A DNA stretch of 39,413 nt, taken from contig DAOTTV010000141.1 of the NCBI GenBank assembly GCA_034437755.1, positions 1 through 39,413 on the forward strand, read 5' to 3'. The number at the start of each line of letters is the position of its first letter. The stretch's first letter is position 1. The DNA is from JAUZRW01 sp034437755 (lineage in GTDB: Bacteria > Chloroflexota > Anaerolineae > Aggregatilineales > Phototrophicaceae). Under the pieces are notes generated by a model, which worked only from the letters and a program-made list of their open reading frames with translations, had not been told where the DNA came from and made no database searches. Below are positions 1 to 8,482 of this stretch, one piece after another. A program made the position numbers and the translations under genes.

Positions 1-2916
1 TATATCTTCGAGTATAACGCGCTGGGGCAGTTAATCCGCACCGAAGACCCCAACGGAGTCAGCACGCAGTATATTTACTTGCTGGATGAACTGGCGCGGG
101 TCGAGCGCACGTTGACCACTGCTGACGGCGAGACGACGACGCTATCCATGATCTATAATTACGACGACTCCGGCAATTTACGTAACGTCGTGTTCCCCGG
201 TCGTAACGAAGCCACGCGCTCGGCAATCACTGTCAACATGACTTATGACGCGCTCGACCGCCGCGTGCGTTACGTCGATGGTGAAGATAGCGTGTGGTCA
301 TATACGTATAACGCGGCAGGCAACATCGCGCAGATTAGCGACCCACTCGGCAGTGTCGTGCGCTATAGCTATGATAATTACGATCGGGTGACGCGCATCA
401 CGTATCCCACCGGTGCCGCCGTCGATTTTGCTTATGATACGGCGGGTAATCTGCGCTCGGTGACTCTGCCGCCGAATCTCAACGATACCGAGCAACAGGT
501 GATTTATGTGCTGGATGTGATGGGCAACATCACGCAGATGCAGGTTGGCACCAATATCACGCGCTATGAATACGATGTGATGGGCAACCTGACGCGGCGC
601 ATCGCCCCTGACGGGCGCATCACGACCTATACCTATGATGCCGCTAATCGCCTCGCGCAGATGAGCTACGATAACGGGCAGGTGGTCGATTATAGCTATG
701 ATCGCGCGGGCAACGTCACCAGTGCCGGTAATTTACGCTTTGAATACGACGCATTGGGGCGCGTCATTGCTGAGACGAGTGGTGACTTTCGTATCGAATA
801 TAGCTACGACGCGGTTGGCAATTTGCTCAGTCGCTCGGCGGGCGCGTTTGGCACGATGACCTATACCTACGATGACCTGTATCGCCCGACGCGCGTTGAT
901 TTTGGCGATCGTCAGGTAGAGATGGTCTATGATGAGATGAGTCGCGTGCGCCAGCTGATTCGCAGTAACGGCGTGACGACCATCAACAATTACGATGCGG
1001 TTGGTCGTCCGCTGGCGATTTTGCACTTCGCCCCGCCGAACGAGCGCCTGGACGGGTTCAACTATCAGTATGATGCGGTCGGTAACCTGATTCGCGTCGA
1101 TCGCATTGTCGATGGCTGGCGCATCAACTACGCTTATGACGTCTCCCACCGCTTGATTGACGAACGCTGGGTGAACGAAATCGGCGAGACGAAATACGCC
1201 GTCAGCTTCCGCTATGATGAAGCCGGCAACCGCATCGAAGAATTACGCAACGGTCGCCGGACGGTGTTCCGTTATAACGATCGCAATCAACTGGTCGAAG
1301 AAGTGCGCGACTTCAACCCGCAGAACGATAATTTCCTCATCGTTCCGGCGGGTATCGTTCTCATGGGGGCGCTGGGTTTATCACGGCGCAGACATACCCG
1401 CGCCTTGCTCGCCCTGCCGATTTTGGCTCTGCTGGGCATGGGGGGCGTGCTGGCACAGACGACCGCTGTCACGACGGTGCGCTATGACTACAGCACCAAC
1501 GGCAACCTGACGCGCGTCACCTACGTTGACGCCGACACCCAGCTTGACTTGAGCTACGATGCCGAAAATCGATTGGTAGCGATTGTCGGGCAGAACGAAC
1601 GCGGTGAGCCGGTCGATGTCGAGCTAACGTATGACCTGATGAGTCGCTTGATAAGCTGGCGCGATGGTGCGCGCACGTATCGCCTGGTCTACGATGGGCG
1701 CGATTTGATCGGCATGACGGATGAGGACGGCAATATCTTCGAGCGTTATATCGCGCTGGACGGCGAACGCTTGTTGACCCTGCGCGGCGATGATGCCTTC
1801 TGGCATTTGAAAGACCACATCGACAGCACGCGCCGCTATGCCTCCGCTGAGGGTGCGCTGATCGATGCGCCGGATCGCTTCTTCGAGTTCGGGAGCTTCG
1901 GCGTGCGTATCTTCCCGTATGATGAGGGCATCCCGCCAGAAGGCGCACAGGTCGATGTGCCGACTCCCTTCTTCGCGGGCTATCTCTACGATCCAGCTAT
2001 AGACTTGTATCACATCGGGTTGCGGTCGTATGATGCGCGCTTCGGACGCTTCTTACAGACTGACCCCGTTCGCCAAGATCCGGTCGGCACGCTCTACACC
2101 TATGCGCGCAACCGTCCCTTCGTCTTCAGCGATGAGACGGGCATGATGGTCGATCCCTTCGTTGACCCGACCAATGCCGCCGTACTCGCGCAAGACCTTG
2201 AACCGGAGAGCTTGCTCCCGCGCCCCGATGTGCTGGATATACCAGCGCCACCCGCCACGCATCAGCTACAGGCTGATGAGACCGTCCGCGCCCTGCAATT
2301 GCTAGATGACATGTACTACGGCATTAACGAGACGGTCTTGCAGGTGTCGCCACTCTACGATGAATTATACCTGTTGGAAGCCAATCCCGTCCCCGCGACC
2401 GTGCGCGAGCAAGTCGCTGACCCGTTACGGCAGATGATGAGCATTTACGAGCACGGCACAGGCTGGTTGCCAGACCCGCGCACCGATCCCGCCGTGCCGC
2501 TTGACGCATTCAGCTTGCTCCATGAGTCAGAAAACTTGCTGGCACAGGCGACCTTCACGCCCTTCGACTGGGGCGACGATCCCCAGCAGACGGCGCTCAT
2601 GCCGATGATCGACGTGCCACAGGGCTTGCCCCCGCGCTTGCAGATCGCGCAGGATTTATTCCTATCCCTGCAACAGGTATCGATTATGAGCGGCTTAGAG
2701 CCGCAGACTGCGCGTTTGATCGACCCGCGCCAGATTGATCCCGCGCCAGAATTGGCCCTGCCGCGTGTACAAGTACCAGAATTGCTGATCGAACCGCCGA
2801 TCCTGCGTAATCTAGACGCGCTCCGCGAGGAGAGCTACGATCTCACCGAGCCGATCTGGTCGCTTGGCATGGACGATTGCCGCGATTGTCTGTCGCCGCT
2901 TCGCTTCAGTCGTTAA
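1..2916 (+). CDS. YD-repeat / RHS-like cell-surface protein, 3' part (5' end outside window)
   Basis: The frame is open from base 1, so the gene starts upstream; the TTG at 79 is only an internal codon. The visible 972 residues hold about twenty YD repeats of the form YDxxGNLxxxxxxxG followed by YxYDxxxRL. They end in a typical RHS core, with YLYDPAIDLYHIGLRSYD, then FGRFLQTDP, then YAYxRNRP-like YTYARNRP (nt about 1975-2120). A tail of about 265 residues follows, with no repeat and no recognised toxin fold. RHS/YD proteins form a beta-strand cocoon around a C-terminal cargo and are usually secreted or surface-bound. Oddly, the repeats are interrupted at nt 1321-1455 by two hydrophobic stretches separated by SRRRHTR. 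The stop codon shares the TTAA at 2913-2916 with the convergent phosphatase gene. Confidence 0.9.
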   Translation, partial: YIFEYNALGQLIRTEDPNGVSTQYIYLLDELARVERTLTTADGETTTLSMIYNYDDSGNLRNVVFPGRNEATRSAITVNMTYDALDRRVRYVDGEDSVWSYTYNAAGNIAQISDPLGSVVRYSYDNYDRVTRITYPTGAAVDFAYDTAGNLRSVTLPPNLNDTEQQVIYVLDVMGNITQMQVGTNITRYEYDVMGNLTRRIAPDGRITTYTYDAANRLAQMSYDNGQVVDYSYDRAGNVTSAGNLRFEYDALGRVIAETSGDFRIEYSYDAVGNLLSRSAGAFGTMTYTYDDLYRPTRVDFGDRQVEMVYDEMSRVRQLIRSNGVTTINNYDAVGRPLAILHFAPPNERLDGFNYQYDAVGNLIRVDRIVDGWRINYAYDVSHRLIDERWVNEIGETKYAVSFRYDEAGNRIEELRNGRRTVFRYNDRNQLVEEVRDFNPQNDNFLIVPAGIVLMGALGLSRRRHTRALLALPILALLGMGGVLAQTTAVTTVRYDYSTNGNLTRVTYVDADTQLDLSYDAENRLVAIVGQNERGEPVDVELTYDLMSRLISWRDGARTYRLVYDGRDLIGMTDEDGNIFERYIALDGERLLTLRGDDAFWHLKDHIDSTRRYASAEGALIDAPDRFFEFGSFGVRIFPYDEGIPPEGAQVDVPTPFFAGYLYDPAIDLYHIGLRSYDARFGRFLQTDPVRQDPVGTLYTYARNRPFVFSDETGMMVDPFVDPTNAAVLAQDLEPESLLPRPDVLDIPAPPATHQLQADETVRALQLLDDMYYGINETVLQVSPLYDELYLLEANPVPATVREQVADPLRQMMSIYEHGTGWLPDPRTDPAVPLDAFSLLHESENLLAQATFTPFDWGDDPQQTALMPMIDVPQGLPPRLQIAQDLFLSLQQVSIMSGLEPQTARLIDPRQIDPAPELALPRVQVPELLIEPPILRNLDALREESYDLTEPIWSLGMDDCRDCLSPLRFSR

Positions 2917-5186
2917 TCATCGAAGCTGAGAAGCGGCGGTGACGGCTTGACCCATTCGCGATACGCCATCCAGAAGGTCATGTCGTCGTACTGTACCGAG
3001 TTGGCTTTGTAGTTCAGCAGGAGATCTTCTAGCAGAGTCATCAATTCATCGACAGTATCCCACGCCGACGACGCGAGCATCTCGGCGATGGCTTTCGCGC
3101 CCATGGGTTGTGATTGGGCGTTCTGGATGTCGGTCACGCCATCGGTCAGCGCGACGAGGACATCATCCGGTTCAATCGTGATGCGCGCGACGTTGAACAC
3201 GGCATCCGCGAACATACCGACCGCCGGTCCCGTCGGCGGGAGCCGCTCTAACACGCCGCCCGCCCGATTCAGCACCATCGGTTCAGGCGTGTGACCGCCG
3301 TTGATGTACATCAGCTTGCCCGTCTCCACGTTCAGCAAGCCAGCGAACAGCGTCGCGAACATATTCAGTTCATAGTGATGCTCTAAAATGTAATCATTGG
3401 TTGCCTCGACCACGCGCCTGAGATGCCACTCGAAAACGTCGAGCGTGCGCTTGTCTGCTGGTAGGGCGAGCATCTGCTCCCGCGCTTGCGAGATGAACGC
3501 CCGTAGCAAACTGCGAATCAGCGCCATGAACAGCGCCGCCCCCACACCCTTATCACATACATCAGCGATAATCAGCACGATGAAGCCGTTCATCTTGAAT
3601 ATATCGTAAAAATCGCCAGCAACCTCGCGCGCGGGGAAGAACTGCGCGGCGACCTGCCAGCCCTCAACTTCAGGAATCGTCGCCGGCATAAAATCGCGCT
3701 GAATCTGCCGCCCGATTTTGATGTCGTTCTCGATTTTGGTCAGCATCTCCTGTCGCTCTAGCAAGCGTTGATTGCTGAGGATGACCGCTGTATGCGCGCA
3801 CAGGGCTTCGACAATCATGCTGTGGCTATCGTCAAAGGGGATGATCGTGCCGGCATCATCCTGCGCGTTAATCAGTTGAATCACACCAATCACGAAATCG
3901 TCGTGGTCTTTCAGCGGAACTGTCAGCGTCGAGACGGATTGATAATGATTATGACTATCGAACCAGCGCGTCCCGCTGAAGTCGAAATCTTCGTTGGTAT
4001 AAATATCTTCAATGTTGATCGTCTCGCCGGTGATGGCGACGTGTGTCGCGACGTTATGATGATTGGCAGCGCCTGTCTGTCGATCGTAAAGCGGCAATAG
4101 GGGAAATTCGATGTCGCGCCCTGATGTCCCGCCGAGCGTGATTCCCAGCGAGTTCGTGCGGACGATGGCGAAGCGCAGTGCGTCGTTTTCCGTCCGCAGG
4201 TAGACCGTGCCGGCATCCGCGTTGTAGATGCCCTGCACTTCGGTCAGCACATTTTCAAGATACTGCTCAAAATCTAAATCCTTGCCGAAGCGCAGATGCG
4301 AATCGTTCGAGAGTAAGATGCTCTTGATATGGCGCGATAATTTGGCGATTTGCTCGCGCAGGCGGGCGTTCGATGTCTCCAGCATCTTGCTCAGTCGCCA
4401 CGTCAAGAAGTGCGGCGAAATCGGCGTGCGGATGTAATCCGTCGCACCCAGTTGCAAGCACCGAATAATGTGCGAGCTATCCGACGAGGCGATCAAGATT
4501 TGCGTGTCGGACGGCTCATGCAAAAGCCGGATTTGCTTCAAAAGCAGAGTCACCTGCCCGTGATCGATACCATCGCCGATCATCAGCACGTGATAACCGC
4601 CGGTACTGATCTGGCGGAGGATTGTCTGGTGATCGTTAGATGCCACGACTGAATATCGCACCGGCTCCAGCATTGATGCCAGCGACTCGGGGTGATTGAT
4701 GAGCGCGTCATAGAGCAAGATACGATAGGGTAACAGGTTGCGCCGCGCTTCTTCTGGGCGTTCCATGAAGAAATGACTGCGATTACAGCCGCCAGTATAA
4801 TCATAATCGTAGTGATCGACACTGGTCAGCGCGAAGTACAAGCCCAGCCCACCGAATTCACGCGTCTCTAGTGGATCATCGAAATTGGGGGTTGCCTGCT
4901 GGCGCGGGTCGAACTTCTGGCAACTATCTTCGAGCGTGATGCACAGATGCTCCATGTAAATCGTCGCTGTTGCTGTGATGATCGACTCTTCTGCACTGCG
5001 AGCGTGCCCGTGCGTGACGATGTTGGTCGCGATCTCATCGACGGCGAGCTTGAGATTGTAAATACTACGCTGGGGTAAACCAGCACGGTGTCCAGCGCGG
5101 CTGACGTAATCGCGCAGTTTGTGTAGCATCATGCCCATGGTATCGGGCGTGGCTGTGATTACGATCGGTGCAATGCGTGAGGGCAT
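2913..5186 (-). CDS. Multidomain SpoIIE-type PP2C phosphatase with N-terminal anti-sigma kinase-like, pseudo-receiver and GAF domains
   Basis: Four modules are visible in 757 residues. Residues 10-145 are an RsbW-like HATPase with an N-box (LAVDEIATNIVTHG) and a G2-type FGGLGLYFAL. Residues 153-270 resemble a response-regulator receiver, but the switch region reads YIRTP, where KP is expected, and no clean phospho-Asp is seen. Residues 300-485 are a GAF sensor. Residues 510-740 are a SpoIIE phosphatase with metal-binding EVAGDFYD, ADVCDKGVG and ALTDGVTD. Such proteins control partner-switching: the kinase module phosphorylates an anti-sigma antagonist and the phosphatase reverses it. Both opposing activities in one chain suggests a self-contained switch; the partner STAS protein is not in the window. 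The start ATG has a GGGAG 9-10 bases upstream. The HATPase G1 box reads EDSCQKFDP, without the usual glycine. Confidence 0.9.
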   Translation of the reverse strand: MPSRIAPIVITATPDTMGMMLHKLRDYVSRAGHRAGLPQRSIYNLKLAVDEIATNIVTHGHARSAEESIITATATIYMEHLCITLEDSCQKFDPRQQATPNFDDPLETREFGGLGLYFALTSVDHYDYDYTGGCNRSHFFMERPEEARRNLLPYRILLYDALINHPESLASMLEPVRYSVVASNDHQTILRQISTGGYHVLMIGDGIDHGQVTLLLKQIRLLHEPSDTQILIASSDSSHIIRCLQLGATDYIRTPISPHFLTWRLSKMLETSNARLREQIAKLSRHIKSILLSNDSHLRFGKDLDFEQYLENVLTEVQGIYNADAGTVYLRTENDALRFAIVRTNSLGITLGGTSGRDIEFPLLPLYDRQTGAANHHNVATHVAITGETINIEDIYTNEDFDFSGTRWFDSHNHYQSVSTLTVPLKDHDDFVIGVIQLINAQDDAGTIIPFDDSHSMIVEALCAHTAVILSNQRLLERQEMLTKIENDIKIGRQIQRDFMPATIPEVEGWQVAAQFFPAREVAGDFYDIFKMNGFIVLIIADVCDKGVGAALFMALIRSLLRAFISQAREQMLALPADKRTLDVFEWHLRRVVEATNDYILEHHYELNMFATLFAGLLNVETGKLMYINGGHTPEPMVLNRAGGVLERLPPTGPAVGMFADAVFNVARITIEPDDVLVALTDGVTDIQNAQSQPMGAKAIAEMLASSAWDTVDELMTLLEDLLLNYKANSVQYDDMTFWMAYREWVKPSPPLLSFDD

Positions 5187-5254
5187 AAGACTGACTCCCG
5201 CTCATCTGCTATTCATCTTATACCTTATTATAGCGCGAGATTGCACGCATGACA

Positions 5255-5926
5255 TCATCGTAATCGCCACCGGGCTTGATGAAAGCGCAGGCGGTCGCGA
5301 TCGAGTGGTGCGCCGTACTGCTCGAAAAAAGCGGGAATGTAGGCAGTGCCATAATGCCAGTCGATCGCGAGACAGCACCGCGCGAGATCGGTATAAGCAT
5401 CGCCCACGCCCACGCGCCCGACATCAATATAGGCGTTCAATGCTTGTGTGTCGGGATGCACGAGCATATTCACGGGGAATAAATCGCCATGAACGACGAC
5501 GGCACTTGCCGGCGCGGGGGGCACGTCCCACACATACGGACACTCTGCGACGGGCAAGCAATGGAAGCGGCGCACAGCCCGCGCCAAAACCGCGATACGC
5601 TCATGTGGCGACCACGCGAGATCATCATGAAACGGATGTAACCCCTCAATCGCGCTCATTAGCAAAAAGTGATGGGTGACGCTCGCACCAGCATAGATGA
5701 CCTGTGGCACGGGGACACGTCCAACAAGCCACTGCAAACGATCGCGCTCCGCGACGACTGAGGCGGGGTCGGTGTGTGCAGAGAGCTTGAGATAATGCGG
5801 CGCATCGCCCACACGTACCCGATACACCTGCGCCGACGACTCGCCCGTTGTGACCACTTGCCACCGGTGCGGCGCGCCGATCATGTCGCGCAGATCATCG
5901 GGGACAATTAATGATTTACTATTCAC
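5255..5926 (-). CDS. APH(3')-like aminoglycoside/antibiotic phosphotransferase, shortened
   Basis: A protein-kinase-fold small-molecule kinase. Visible motifs are a lysine in YLKLS (K47), a candidate helix-C glutamate (E60), the catalytic loop VVHGDLFPVN (D148, N153), and the metal-binding IDVGRVGVGDAYTDLA (D168), very close to the APH(3') signature. The protein has 223 residues, while APH(3') enzymes have about 264. The loss lies mainly between CPY (about residue 131) and HGD, where family members carry roughly 45 more residues of helical subdomain. The last residues (ARWRLR) also do not match the usual hydrophobic end. The start is GTG at 5926, preceded by AGGATAA at 7 bases. Catalytic residues are intact, so activity is possible; substrate is unknown. 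Resistance should not be assumed. Confidence 0.8.
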   Translation of the reverse strand: MNSKSLIVPDDLRDMIGAPHRWQVVTTGESSAQVYRVRVGDAPHYLKLSAHTDPASVVAERDRLQWLVGRVPVPQVIYAGASVTHHFLLMSAIEGLHPFHDDLAWSPHERIAVLARAVRRFHCLPVAECPYVWDVPPAPASAVVVHGDLFPVNMLVHPDTQALNAYIDVGRVGVGDAYTDLARCCLAIDWHYGTAYIPAFFEQYGAPLDRDRLRFHQARWRLR

Positions 5927-6039
5927 AGCTTTATCCTAACTGCACATAATCAAGCACGCGATAGCGGCGCGTAAGATTCATATGCTACGATATACGCCGT
6001 GTTTCGATCTTGTCAATAGATTCTAGGTGGATATTCCTT

Positions 6040-7155
6040 ATGCAATTTTCTCGTTGGCACATGCCACTTCATATACTCCAACGTCCGTCGCTCTTGTTAG
6101 TGGTGCTCGTGCTCAGCTTATCAGTCGTCCACGCGCAGGAGACGAGCAACAACACGAGCGCTGGCATCACCGATCAGGATGTGCCGTCGAGCGCGATGCT
6201 TGAGGGGTTCTCGTGGGTACATCAGGGGGTGAACCGTTGCTCTGCCGCCGCCTTGACGATTCAACTGTCGTATTACCAACCGGTGACGATCGATACTTAT
6301 TTTGAACTCGCCGGCGGTCGCCTCAATACCTATGGCGCAGATGCAAGCGTCCGCATTGAAGAGATGGCCGATGACGCGATTTCGCGCGGGTTGGGTGCGG
6401 TTGTGCGTCGTAATGGCACGGTCGATCTTCTGCGCCGCTTGATCGCCGGCGGCTTTCCGGTGCTGGTCGAAAATGTGTATTACGATGGATCGGATCTCTA
6501 TCGCGATTGGATGAGTCACAATCGCGTGTTGATCGGCTACGATGACAGCTTGCAGACCTTCTACTTCCAAGACCCGCTTCTCGGCTATCCCAACGGGCAA
6601 ATTATCGAATTCAGCTATGATGACCTGCTCCGACGCTGGCGACCCTTCAACTACGATTATCTCGTGATCTACAACCCCGACGAAGAAGCGCAACTACAGG
6701 CGATTCTCGGTGAAGAATGGGATATGACCGTCAATGCCCAGCGTACTTTAGCACGCGCACAGGCAGAAATTGATGCCGGAACCGCGAACCCGCAATACAG
6801 CTGGTTCAATCTAGGGTGGGCACAGGTGCAATTAGGCTCATACGCCGCCGCCGCCGCCTCGTTCGATACAGCGCGTGAGATCGGCTTGCCGATGCGGATG
6901 ATGTGGTATGAGTTCGCGCCTTTTGAAGCCTATCTCGGCGCGGGGCGCTACGAAGATGTGCGCTTTCTGGTCAACCAGCAGATCAACGCGGCGGGCAACG
7001 ACATCAGCGTCGAAGAGTGGTATTACTATGCTGGGCAGGCTTATGAAGGACTGGGCAATCTGGAACGGGCGCGCCTCAATTATGAAGTAGCGATCTTTCG
7101 CAATGCCAACTATGACGAAGCGCGCCAACGTCTCGCTGACCTGAACGGTAATTGA
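6040..7155 (+). CDS. Secreted C39-like cysteine peptidase with C-terminal TPR repeats
   Basis: The start chosen is ATG 6040, with TAGGTGG nine bases upstream; an upstream TTG at 6010 lacks support. Residues 1-33 are a signal peptide ending in VVHAQ. Residues 55-210 resemble papain-like C39 peptidases: WVHQGVNRCSAAAL (Cys67), WMSHNRVLIGYDD (His160) and FYFQDPLLG (Asp178) would form the triad. Residues 230-371 contain TPR-like helical pairs, including WFNLGWAQVQLGSYAAAAASFDTA and YYYAGQAYEGLGNLERARLNYE-type motifs. The protein is probably exported and either cleaves peptides or acts as a binding module in surface biogenesis. It has no adjacent bacteriocin exporter, so a role in leader-peptide processing is unlikely. 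It stands alone between divergent and convergent neighbours. Confidence 0.8.
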   Translation: MQFSRWHMPLHILQRPSLLLVVLVLSLSVVHAQETSNNTSAGITDQDVPSSAMLEGFSWVHQGVNRCSAAALTIQLSYYQPVTIDTYFELAGGRLNTYGADASVRIEEMADDAISRGLGAVVRRNGTVDLLRRLIAGGFPVLVENVYYDGSDLYRDWMSHNRVLIGYDDSLQTFYFQDPLLGYPNGQIIEFSYDDLLRRWRPFNYDYLVIYNPDEEAQLQAILGEEWDMTVNAQRTLARAQAEIDAGTANPQYSWFNLGWAQVQLGSYAAAAASFDTAREIGLPMRMMWYEFAPFEAYLGAGRYEDVRFLVNQQINAAGNDISVEEWYYYAGQAYEGLGNLERARLNYEVAIFRNANYDEARQRLADLNGN

Positions 7156-7161
7156 GCGGGT

Positions 7162-7185
7162 GCGGGCGGTAGACCCACCGCCCGC
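7162..7185. terminator. Hairpin between convergent genes, likely bidirectional terminator
   Basis: The arms GCGGGCGGT (7162-7170) and ACCGCCCGC (7177-7185) pair perfectly around a 6-base loop. The hairpin sits in the 42-base gap between the C39-like gene and ald, which converge. There is no long T-tract on either side, so intrinsic termination would be weak or factor-assisted. Confidence 0.5.
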
Positions 7186-7197
7186 CTCAATCGCGCT

Positions 7198-8328
7198 TTA
7201 AACAGTCATGCGGGCGAGTTTGAGCGCGTCAGTTGGTGGCGTGTAGGTCAGGTCGAAGGCTTCTGCCACGCCGCGATAGGTCAGCTTGCCGGCGTAAGTA
7301 TTCAAGCCCTTCATGAAGCCGACATCGTCATGGAGCGCGTCGATTCCTTTATCCGCTAGTTTGAGCGCGTAGCGCAAGGTTGCATTAGAGAGCGCGAAAC
7401 TGCTCGTCCGCGGCACAGCCCCCGGCATATTGGCTACGCCATAGTGCAACACACCATCGACGAAGAATGTCGGGTCGCTGTGGGTGGTGGGGCGCGTCGT
7501 CTCGACACAGCCGCCCTGATCGACCGCCACATCAACGATCACACTGCCATCCGGCATCAAGCTCAGCATCTCGCGGGTGATGAGCTTGGGCGCGCGCGCG
7601 CCGGTGATCAACACGCCGCCGATCACAGCATCAGCTGTCCGCAGGCAATCTTCGATGTTCAGACGATTGCTATACAGCGTGGTGAAGCGTCCGTGTAGCG
7701 TATCATCGAGATAGCGCAGACGCTCAATGTTGATGTCGAGTAGCGTCACGTCCGCGCCCATACCCAGCGCGACTTTCGTCGCATTGGTGCCGACAGTGCC
7801 GCCACCTAGCACGACCACGTTCGCCGGACGCACGCCCGGCACGCCGCCCATCAGTACGCCGCGCCCGCCAGCGTGCTTCTCAAGATAGTAGGCGACCTGT
7901 TGCGATGCCATGCGCCCCGCGACTTCACTCATCGGCTCAAGCAGGGGCAAGCGTCCCGCCTCATCTTCGACGGTCTCATAGGCGACACCGGTCACCTGAC
8001 TATCGAGCATGGCGTGGGTCAATGTTTCTTCGGCGGCGAGATGCAAATAGGTGAACAACAGCAAGTCTGATCGCAAATACGCATATTCGGACGTTTGCGG
8101 CTCTTTGACTTTAATCACCATGTCGGCGCTCTGCCACGTATCGCCTGCACTCGCTTGAATCTGCGCGCCGACTGCCGTGTAATCGGCATCGCTGAAGCCA
8201 CTGCCCGCGCCTGCGCCGGTCTCAACGTAGACCGTATGCCCGCGCCGGATAAACTCGCGCACGGCGCTGGGTGCCATCGACACGCGGTGTTCGTCGGTCT
8301 TAACTTCTTTCGGAATCCCAATAATCAT
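7198..8328 (-). CDS. ald: Alanine dehydrogenase
   Basis: Catalyses NAD-dependent, reversible conversion of L-alanine to pyruvate and ammonia in the cytoplasm. The protein has 376 residues, close to the 371 typical of the family, and begins MIIGIPKEVKTDEHRVSMAP. Conserved residues for substrate binding and catalysis are in place: R15, K75 in VIKVKEP, and H96 in TYLHLAAE. The NAD-binding Rossmann motif VLGGGTVGTNA and the following acidic LLDIN are clear. A longer frame opens at 8361, but the homology start is ATG 8328, with AAGAGGC just upstream, and a good promoter ends at 8360. The gene is monocistronic and converges on the C39-like gene. Confidence 0.96.
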   Translation of the reverse strand: MIIGIPKEVKTDEHRVSMAPSAVREFIRRGHTVYVETGAGAGSGFSDADYTAVGAQIQASAGDTWQSADMVIKVKEPQTSEYAYLRSDLLLFTYLHLAAEETLTHAMLDSQVTGVAYETVEDEAGRLPLLEPMSEVAGRMASQQVAYYLEKHAGGRGVLMGGVPGVRPANVVVLGGGTVGTNATKVALGMGADVTLLDINIERLRYLDDTLHGRFTTLYSNRLNIEDCLRTADAVIGGVLITGARAPKLITREMLSLMPDGSVIVDVAVDQGGCVETTRPTTHSDPTFFVDGVLHYGVANMPGAVPRTSSFALSNATLRYALKLADKGIDALHDDVGFMKGLNTYAGKLTYRGVAEAFDLTYTPPTDALKLARMTV

Positions 8329-8359
8329 TGCTTTGCCTCTTTTCGTAAGAATTTCTCGC

Positions 8360-8387
8360 ATTGTACCCTATTTGTGGGAAATGACAA
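8360..8387 (-). promoter_or_regulatory. Sigma-70-type promoter of ald
   Basis: On the minus strand, TTGTCA (8382-8387) and TACAAT (8360-8365) are separated by 16 bases. This predicts transcription starting about 25 bases ahead of the ald ATG at 8328. The match is by eye to the housekeeping consensus. Confidence 0.6.
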
Positions 8388-8482
8388 ACCATTCCATATA
8401 TCCATTGTGCGATGTGCATAATCAGAATGGCGTAAAGGATGACAAAACCCGTCGAAAAAGGCAAGAGGCAATTATGCAGGGT

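Noticed and set aside
79..81. TTG as start of the YD-repeat gene
   Set aside because: The frame is open and coding from base 1; the true start lies upstream of the window.
733..2013. Long open frames on the minus strand under the YD-repeat gene
   Set aside because: Repeat codon bias creates antisense open frames; none shows a domain or start signal.
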